11,187 bases of DNA from Chthonomonadaceae bacterium (GTDB lineage Bacteria > Armatimonadota > Chthonomonadetes > Chthonomonadales > Chthonomonadaceae): NCBI GenBank assembly GCA_014377395.1, contig JACMPS010000315.1, forward strand, positions 1-11,187, written 5' to 3'. The notes under the pieces were generated by a model that was not told the origin of the DNA, did not search any database, and worked only from the letters and a program-made list of their open reading frames with translations. How positions within the stretch are numbered: the first letter of the stretch is position 1; every line of letters starts with the position of its first letter. Below are positions 6,896 through 11,187 of this stretch, piece after piece. A program made the position numbers and the translations under genes.

Positions 6896-6989
6896 AATCC
6901 ACGCAGGTGGAAGTCATGCGAACCGTTGAGCATTAGTTTGTGATTGGGGCGCTTTTTGAGCCGGGGCATTTATTTCCCGGTCTCCCTCT
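6896..6989 (+). repeat. Two-hairpin intergenic repeat, copy with long linker
   Basis: Hairpin A (TCCAC/GTGGA at 6898-6911) and hairpin B (CCGGG...CCCGG at 6961-6980) are joined by a 49-base linker. The first 85 bases are about 92% identical to 2252-2374 after removing its duplicated unit, and the tail CTCCCTCT (6982-6989) matches 284-291. It fills most of the gap between the DUF4253 gene and the next gene. Confidence 0.8.
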
Positions 6990-7112
6990 AAAATTTTTTG
7001 GTGATGATAAGATTGCGGATAGAACGATTTGCGATTAAAAGGTACACTAACATTGTAACGGCTATTTATCTGTCCCTGAAAACAGAATTTTTGGAGCCAA
7101 TTTGTAGGGAAC

Positions 7113-7117
7113 GAGGG
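7113..7117 (+). promoter_or_regulatory. Ribosome binding site fixing the start at 7124
   Basis: GAGGG is followed by 6 bases and ATG 7124. That ATG also places a signal peptide at the extreme N-terminus, whereas a start at 6998 would bury it behind 42 unlikely residues. Confidence 0.6.
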
Positions 7118-7123
7118 TCACAA

Positions 7124-8230
7124 ATGCAGAGCAAATCCTTCAAGCAATGGGGCGCAGTCGGTGCGCTGGCAGTAGTCGGAATACTGGTCTTGGGTTCGGT
7201 GGCAAAGGCGCGTCAGTCGAGTTACGGTGCCTTAATTTGTGTCAACAACATAGATCGCTGGCGACAAGCGATCAATATTTACGCCCAGGATTACGACGAA
7301 AGATATCCTGTATTTGAGAGCGACGCGCAAATTGAGAGCGTTGTCGGACTCTATCACCACCATTATTTTGATAACCGCCCGATGCGTAGCCCGGTCAATG
7401 GATCGTTCTATCGGTTCAACCCCGAACTGAGCGGCGGCTACTCTTCTGATCCCAGACGCGATCTGGATACCGTTCCCGTTCTGACGGAGAGTGTCGCGTC
7501 GTTTGATGGAGTTCCTTTTGTTGCCGCGCTCGATGGGCGCGTTTATCAGGGAAGATTACCTGTTGACGATCCTACGAGAGCGATTGCGAGAAAGGCGCGA
7601 GACTTGACTCTCGGTTTGCTGATGTACGTTCAGGATTATGATGAAACGTTGCCACCGAAGATGGATAATGCTTCCCTCAAGGTAACACTTTCTCCCTATT
7701 TGAGAACTTCTCGCTCTTTTAGCGTTTCACCCAAAGGCGGCGAGTTTGTGTTCAACTCCGCTCTGGGCGGGAAGATGATATGGCAATTCCCTAATACGAC
7801 GATTGCTTTGCAAACTCCCTTTTCTCCAAGTATTTTCCCCTCCATTTATGGAACATTGGCAGGGAAGGTTTACATCAAAGGCAAGGAATATGTGCCTCCT
7901 CTGGACCTTCGGATGGGTCAGCCGGAATTGGATTATGCCAAGCAACTTGGCACTGCCGTTATCCTCTACGCGCAGGATCATGATGAAACCTATCCGAACA
8001 CGGCTGACCTTGCAACCTTCAAGGCGCAAATTCTTCCCTATCTCTCTTCTGCGATTTACCTCCAAACGCCCTCCGGAAAAGATTACATTCTGAACGCAAC
8101 ACTGAGTGGAGTCGCAATCGCTTCATTGGAGGACGTTTCCGGAACAGAATTGTTCCGTTCCTCGGAGTTACTTTTCACAGGAAAGCGAATGATTGGCTTT
8201 GCGGACGGACACGTCAGGGGAGTGCGTTGA
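7124..8230 (+). CDS. Secreted protein of three tandem YAQDYDE / DGHV-type modules
   Basis: The 368-residue product has a Sec-type signal peptide: a hydrophobic core at about residues 9-26 and an AKA cleavage motif at 27-29. Three repeats of about 114 residues follow. Each opens with a helix ending in YAQDYDERYP (53-62), YVQDYDETLP (168-177) or YAQDHDETYP (282-291). Each continues with an FNPEL / FNSAL / LNATL motif (98, 210, 323) and closes with DGRV, AGKV or DGHV (137, 246, 361). These motifs resemble the C-terminal half of pseudopilin-like (DUF1559-type) proteins common in Armatimonadota, which usually carry one such module behind a prepilin N-terminus with conserved Cys and Asn. Here the prepilin peptidase motif is absent and only one N-terminal Cys (C39) remains. 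The start at 7124 is supported by GAGGG at 6-base spacing. Function unknown; an extracytoplasmic or cell-surface role is inferred. Confidence 0.85.
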   Translation: MQSKSFKQWGAVGALAVVGILVLGSVAKARQSSYGALICVNNIDRWRQAINIYAQDYDERYPVFESDAQIESVVGLYHHHYFDNRPMRSPVNGSFYRFNPELSGGYSSDPRRDLDTVPVLTESVASFDGVPFVAALDGRVYQGRLPVDDPTRAIARKARDLTLGLLMYVQDYDETLPPKMDNASLKVTLSPYLRTSRSFSVSPKGGEFVFNSALGGKMIWQFPNTTIALQTPFSPSIFPSIYGTLAGKVYIKGKEYVPPLDLRMGQPELDYAKQLGTAVILYAQDHDETYPNTADLATFKAQILPYLSSAIYLQTPSGKDYILNATLSGVAIASLEDVSGTELFRSSELLFTGKRMIGFADGHVRGVR

Positions 8231-8252
8231 AGCTTATCTTTCTTGTGAACTT

Positions 8253-8891
8253 TTAGCGGCGGCGAGGAAAGAAGAACGGAACCCCTGATTTACGGTATCG
8301 CTCATATTGCTCTCCGTAAGCCTCTCTCTGACGCTTCTCCTCATGGAGCGAACCGAGCCAGAAGTAAATGGTGGCGATGACATTAAAAGTAGCGTGTTTA
8401 GAACCCATACGCGGAAAAAGCCAGATCGGGGGGATCGCCGCGAAGTTCAGGGCATGGCGGCTGTGTCGGTAGGCTCCTGAAATATCGAGGGTTCCGTCCG
8501 GCGTCAAAGTGGGGCCCTGGCCTTCCTGCTCCTGCGGCTTTTTTGCGATCATGTCCTGGATGCCCGAAAGCCGCGATTGTTTGACGTGGTAGACTCCCCA
8601 TGCGAAGTAAGCGATTGAAATGCCCTGCCCGATACGGATCAAGTCGGCGGTTTTGCCTTCGGTCTTGAAGAGAGAAGTGTCGGGCAATTTGCGCGTGTAG
8701 GAGCCGAGCAAAAGCAGGGTGCCAACCGACTGCAAATTATAAAAGGGGCGGTAGAAGCGACGATAAAAGTCTTCGCCTGCCGCCTCTTTGACGGTCTGTT
8801 TTGCTTTGCGGGAGGCGAATAGGCTGTGAACGGCGCACCAGGCAACGGTGGCGACTGCCACTTTGAGTACGGTTTTGGTTTGTTCCTTCAT
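8253..8891 (-). CDS. NnrU / isoprenylcysteine-methyltransferase-like membrane protein
   Basis: The 212-residue protein has about five membrane segments (about 8-26, 49-65, 85-103, 146-160, 167-182). The N-terminal pattern AWCAVHSLFASRKAK and FYRRFYRPFYNLQSV matches the NnrU-type family, which includes methanethiol S-methyltransferase-like proteins. The C-terminal part carries the ICMT/PEMT-like motifs: GAYRHSRHALN (139-149), HEEKR (183-187) and YGEQYERYR (192-200). The family-typical GPYR..RHP prolines are both replaced by Ala (140, 147), so methyltransferase activity is uncertain. The ATG at 8891 has only a weak upstream purine stretch. The gene converges on the three-module protein with a 22-base gap and no clear terminator. 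Likely a membrane methyltransferase relative; substrate not predictable. Confidence 0.75.
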   Translation of the reverse strand: MKEQTKTVLKVAVATVAWCAVHSLFASRKAKQTVKEAAGEDFYRRFYRPFYNLQSVGTLLLLGSYTRKLPDTSLFKTEGKTADLIRIGQGISIAYFAWGVYHVKQSRLSGIQDMIAKKPQEQEGQGPTLTPDGTLDISGAYRHSRHALNFAAIPPIWLFPRMGSKHATFNVIATIYFWLGSLHEEKRQREAYGEQYERYRKSGVPFFFPRRR

Positions 8892-9064
8892 GTCGGCGGT
8901 CTTTCTTTTGATCCTTGATTTTGGAGAAACAGACGCGGCAAACTCCGCTCACGTTCCACTCCGGGTGTCTTCTTGAAACGCACCTTTCTTTCTGCAGAGT
9001 GCAGGGGCAGGTCGTTTTTCGCCGTGACAACGGAAAGTCAGAGTGTCTTTTTTCTCGTTTTCAC

Positions 9065-9093
9065 TTGACAAAGTGGGGTGTCGCGCGTATAAT
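9065..9093 (+). promoter_or_regulatory. Consensus sigma-70 promoter for the tRNA-Val/tRNA-Asp unit
   Basis: A perfect TTGACA (9065-9070) and a perfect TATAAT (9088-9093) are separated by exactly 17 bases. Transcription should begin near 9100, about 33 bases before tRNA-Val. A fully consensus promoter fits a stable-RNA unit. The rest of the gap from 8892 to 9064 shows nothing I can assign. Confidence 0.85.
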
Positions 9094-9132
9094 TTCTGTG
9101 CGAAGGTTTGCGGAACGGTTTAGGTCAAGAGC

Positions 9133-9205
9133 GGGCGAATAGCTCAGTTGGTAGAGCGCTTCGTTTACACCGAAGATGTCACGGGTTCAAGTCCTGTTTC
9201 GCCCA
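9133..9205 (+). tRNA. tRNA-Val (anticodon UAC)
   Basis: The 73-base cloverleaf has a 7-bp acceptor stem GGGCGAA/TTCGCCC and discriminator A (9205). The D-arm contains AGCTCAGTTGGTAGAGC. The anticodon stem CTTCG/CGAAG encloses loop TTTACAC, which gives anticodon TAC (valine). The T-loop is GTTCAAGTC. CCA is not encoded and must be added post-transcriptionally. It is the first gene after the consensus promoter. Confidence 0.97.
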
Positions 9206-9262
9206 CTGGTTGTGGATTGAACGTATGGCGTTGTTGTTTCAGGTATTGTTTCGGTCAACTTT

Positions 9263-9335
9263 GCGGGTGTAGCTCAGTGGTTAGAGTGCCTGCCTGTCAC
9301 GCAGGAAGCCGCGAGTTCAAGTCTCGTCATCCGCG
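9263..9335 (+). tRNA. tRNA-Asp (anticodon GUC)
   Basis: The 73-base cloverleaf has acceptor stem GCGGGTG/CATCCGC (one G-U pair) and discriminator G (9335). Anticodon stem CCTGC/GCAGG encloses loop CTGTCAC, which gives anticodon GTC (aspartate). T-arm CGAGTTCAAGTCTCG is intact and CCA is not encoded. It lies 57 bases after tRNA-Val and is probably co-transcribed. The 3' end of a tRNA gene is a classic integration site for tyrosine recombinases, and a recombinase gene follows. Confidence 0.97.
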
Positions 9336-9339
9336 CTCG

Positions 9340-9379
9340 TTGACAATTATTGACATAGGTTGATAGTTGTTGAAGTTAA
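9340..9379 (+). repeat. Four TTGA-headed units at exact 10-bp spacing
   Basis: TTGA begins at 9340, 9350, 9360 and 9370, and the first two units read TTGACA. The array starts four bases after tRNA-Asp and ends before the hairpin upstream of the recombinase gene. Spacing of one helical turn would put all four copies on the same DNA face, as for a cooperative binding site. The two TTGACA units could alternatively act as -35 boxes, but no good -10 lies at the right distance. Confidence 0.55.
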
Positions 9380-9390
9380 GTTTGCTCATT

Positions 9391-9415
9391 GTAACCCTCC
9401 TCTCTGGAGGGTTAC
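9391..9415 (+). terminator. Perfect 10-bp hairpin between tRNA-Asp and the recombinase gene
   Basis: GTAACCCTCC (9391-9400) pairs without mismatch with GGAGGGTTAC (9406-9415) around loop TCTCT. No T-run follows, so it is an atypical terminator for the tRNA unit. A GTAACCC motif recurs at 9426-9432. A recombination or regulatory site for the recombinase is an alternative. Confidence 0.45.
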
Positions 9416-9470
9416 ACTGCGTTCTGTAACCCGTCGCGGTTCCTCAATTCTGTACAGAAAAGGAATCCAC

Positions 9471-10472
9471 ATGAACCTGATTGACAGTATCGAAGACTAT
9501 TTGCGCTTTCTCAAACACGAGCAAGGCGCGGCATTGACCACTTATCGCAACTACCACGCGAACCTGTTCCATTTCCATCGCTGGCTGATTGAGAACGGCT
9601 ATCCTACCCCTGTTCTCTCCGATTACAACGCCACTACAATCCGCCGCTTTTTCTACCATGTCGCCGGGCGCGGACTTCGCCCCCGGACGATCTACGGCTA
9701 CATGATTCCGCTTCGCTCTTACGGCTCTTTTCTCGTGGCTCAGGGTGTCTCTACCGAAAACCCTGCCCTGACCGTTAAACTCCCCAAGAAAGACGCCGCT
9801 ATCCGGCAAGAGACCTCTGAGGAAGAAATCACGCTTCTCCTTGACGGAATACGTCGCCAACGTCATGCCTACCGTGCGGCTCTCACCCGTGCCGTTCTTT
9901 CCACCCTCATCTTCACCGGACTCAGGAGAGCAGAAGTCTGCGACCTGAAACTCGAACACGTCCACTTAAAGGAAGGATGGCTACTGGTTCAGCAAGGCAA
10001 AGGGAAAAAGTCCCGCAAGGTTCCGCTCTGCGTGGAACTCAAAGATGCTCTCGCCGCCTACCTTGCTATGCGTTGGAAGGACACCGCTCACGATTACGTC
10101 TTTTCTCTGGATAGAAGTCGGCGCGTCTATTTCGACGGGATGAGGGCGATTGTAGACGAAGCGAAACATCTGGCAGGGTTGGGGGACTGCGATCACATTA
10201 CACCTCATAGTATCCGTCATGCTTGCGCCACTCGTCTAATGCGGAACGGGGCAAGTCTCCACGAAGTGATGACGTGGTTGGGTCATACGCAACTCGCGAC
10301 CACTCAGCGATACCTTCACACCCACGAAGAGCAGTTGCAGGGGATCGCAGAACTGGCTTCACCTCGCAAGCCAAAGACACCAGAGGGAGAAGATAAAATG
10401 ATCCACCTTCCTGCACGAAAGGAGGAAACTCGCTCAAGACGCCTTGACCGTCGAGGCTTCGGAACCCGGTAG
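9471..10472 (+). CDS. Tyrosine recombinase/integrase (Xer-like)
   Basis: The 333-residue protein has an N-terminal core-binding domain (about 1-100; SIEDYLRFLKHEQGAALTTYRNY is typical of Xer-like SAM domains) and a C-terminal catalytic domain with the full active site. The catalytic residues are R152 (TGLRRAEV), K177 (GKGKKSRKVPL), H246 and R249 (HSIRHACATRL), H272 (LGHTQ) and nucleophile Y281 (TTQRYLH). Positions closely follow those of XerC/XerD (about 300 residues), but this protein has about 35 extra basic C-terminal residues. ATG 9471 has AGGA at 6-base spacing, and the open frame extends upstream to 9360 without a ribosome site. Placement just after tRNA-Asp suggests an integrase of an inserted element. 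A chromosomal Xer protein is the alternative. Confidence 0.9.
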   Translation: MNLIDSIEDYLRFLKHEQGAALTTYRNYHANLFHFHRWLIENGYPTPVLSDYNATTIRRFFYHVAGRGLRPRTIYGYMIPLRSYGSFLVAQGVSTENPALTVKLPKKDAAIRQETSEEEITLLLDGIRRQRHAYRAALTRAVLSTLIFTGLRRAEVCDLKLEHVHLKEGWLLVQQGKGKKSRKVPLCVELKDALAAYLAMRWKDTAHDYVFSLDRSRRVYFDGMRAIVDEAKHLAGLGDCDHITPHSIRHACATRLMRNGASLHEVMTWLGHTQLATTQRYLHTHEEQLQGIAELASPRKPKTPEGEDKMIHLPARKEETRSRRLDRRGFGTR

Positions 10473-10478
10473 AAGACA

Positions 10479-10510
10479 GGGGAAGGGAATTAGTTGCGAT
10501 TCTCTTCCCC
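10479..10510. terminator. Hairpin at the junction of two convergent genes
   Basis: A 12-bp stem with one G-U pair (10479-10490 with 10499-10510, arms starting GGGGAAG and ending CTTCCCC, 8-base loop) begins six bases after the recombinase stop and covers the stop codon of the opposing gene. It is placed where a bidirectional terminator is expected, but neither strand has a following T-run. Confidence 0.45.
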
Positions 10511-11164
10511 GATCTGACGTGTGTAATCTGGTGAACCAAACCTGCTACTCATATCATCTAGCAAATCCTCAAATTCCTCGTCCGTCATCTCTTCAGTCCA
10601 TGAAGGCAAAGTCGCTTCACGCCCCGGACTTTTCAGCATCTCTTTGAACATCAAGTATCGCCGTGCAAAATCAAGTCGCATTCCCGTTGAAAGGCAAAGC
10701 GGTTTGTAATCCTGTCCACAGGGAAGGAGAATCGTAGTATTCCATTTTGCTGTTGTAGGACGAAGACCGACAGGAGCAATTTTGACTCCAGGAGAATAGA
10801 TAATTACTTCCGGTGTACGTACATTCATAAAGCCTCCACGCTGAGGACGATAACAAGGCTCACCGTACCCGGTTCTAATCCCAGTAAATCCAAAGCCACA
10901 GGCATCGGGAAAGTCCGCTCGTGCTTGCTCAAGAATTTCAGGTAAGACCATATCTTCACCGATAAGGGAGTAGGGATCAAAAAGGATACTTAATACAACC
11001 TTAATTGGCTTTCTGCACTGTTCGCACTTCCCCGTTACAACATTAGGTTTCAGTGCTTCTTCTATGGTCTCCCCTGCAAAGAGATTAGGCTTTGATTCTA
11101 CTAAGTTTTCCAGATGCCAGCGAGTTTCGATCCCTCTGAAATCATTTTTGCGCTCTTTCAGCAT
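10490..11164 (-). CDS. Protein of unknown function, possibly extending past the window
   Basis: I do not recognise this 224-residue product. It has one CXXC pair (C47-EQ-C50) inside GKCEQCRKPIKV, which resembles half of a zinc ribbon. Further Cys occur at 89, 104, 149 and 157. A Gly/Pro-rich central part (about 88-135) is followed by a strongly acidic helix (about 190-207, EEMTDEEFEDLLDDM). No signal peptide or membrane segment is visible. ATG 11164 has no ribosome binding site, and the frame stays open to the window end with no other standard start, so the true start may lie outside. Base composition is lower than its neighbour: 50 of 120 bases are G/C at 10921-11040, against 34 of 60 at 10021-10080 in the recombinase. 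This agrees with a separate origin. It converges on the recombinase with a 17-base gap. Confidence 0.65.
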   Translation of the reverse strand: MLKERKNDFRGIETRWHLENLVESKPNLFAGETIEEALKPNVVTGKCEQCRKPIKVVLSILFDPYSLIGEDMVLPEILEQARADFPDACGFGFTGIRTGYGEPCYRPQRGGFMNVRTPEVIIYSPGVKIAPVGLRPTTAKWNTTILLPCGQDYKPLCLSTGMRLDFARRYLMFKEMLKSPGREATLPSWTEEMTDEEFEDLLDDMSSRFGSPDYTRQIGEENRN

Positions 11165-11187
11165 ACTATTAGAAACAAGCAGAGACC

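Noticed and set aside
6998..7123. Upstream start for the three-module protein
   Set aside because: It would place 42 basic, non-conserved residues ahead of a clear signal peptide. ATG 7124 has GAGGG at good spacing.
9360..9470. N-terminal extension of the recombinase from GTG/ATA-like positions near 9360
   Set aside because: The extra 37 residues do not resemble recombinases, they overlap the TTGA array and hairpin, and only ATG 9471 has a ribosome site.
9444..9965. Minus-strand open frame of 173 codons over the recombinase gene
   Set aside because: The plus strand carries a full catalytic tyrosine recombinase; the antisense frame has no family features.

Overview
The window looks like chromosomal DNA from a diderm bacterium. 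It encodes a complete three-part type I secretion machine, including a TolC-type outer-membrane channel, so an outer membrane is expected. The gene at 7124-8230 carries the YAQDYDE...P / ADGHV signature that I associate from memory with large secreted-protein families of Armatimonadota (and, more loosely, Planctomycetes-like bacteria). Armatimonadota is therefore my best guess at the source; this is an inference from one protein family and the sequence alone does not prove it.

Layout. Positions 1-341 contain no gene. They hold two divergent copies of a short hairpin repeat whose outer 34 bases form a perfect inverted pair. On the minus strand lie a HlyD-type adaptor (342-2024) and, upstream of it, a type I secretion ABC exporter (2479-4251). 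They are separated by 454 bp that hold a composite, palindromically organised repeat element of about 330 bp with its own terminal inverted repeats (2094-2424). Diverging from the ABC gene is a TolC-family outer-membrane channel gene (about 4448-6052, +). The three proteins would form one channel from cytoplasm to exterior; no obvious substrate gene is present. Next come a DUF4253 gene broken by a -1 frameshift (6115-6869, +), another copy of the hairpin repeat (6896-6989), and a secreted protein built from three tandem modules of about 114 residues (7124-8230, +). An NnrU/ICMT-like membrane protein (8253-8891, -) converges on it.

The right part holds a textbook sigma-70 promoter (TTGACA-N17-TATAAT) driving tRNA-Val(UAC) and tRNA-Asp(GUC). 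Immediately after tRNA-Asp are four TTGA units at exact 10-bp spacing, a perfect 10-bp hairpin, and a tyrosine recombinase with all six catalytic residues (9471-10472, +). A convergent, more AT-rich gene of unknown function (10490-11164 or beyond, -) follows. tRNA plus recombinase plus a base-composition change fits the left edge of an integrated element, but no second attachment site is visible here.

The most noteworthy signals are: (1) the structured repeat family, whose hairpins differ in sequence but keep their pairing, and whose composite copy lies inside the secretion locus; (2) the triple-module YAQDYDE protein; (3) the phased TTGA array and hairpin between tRNA-Asp and the recombinase.
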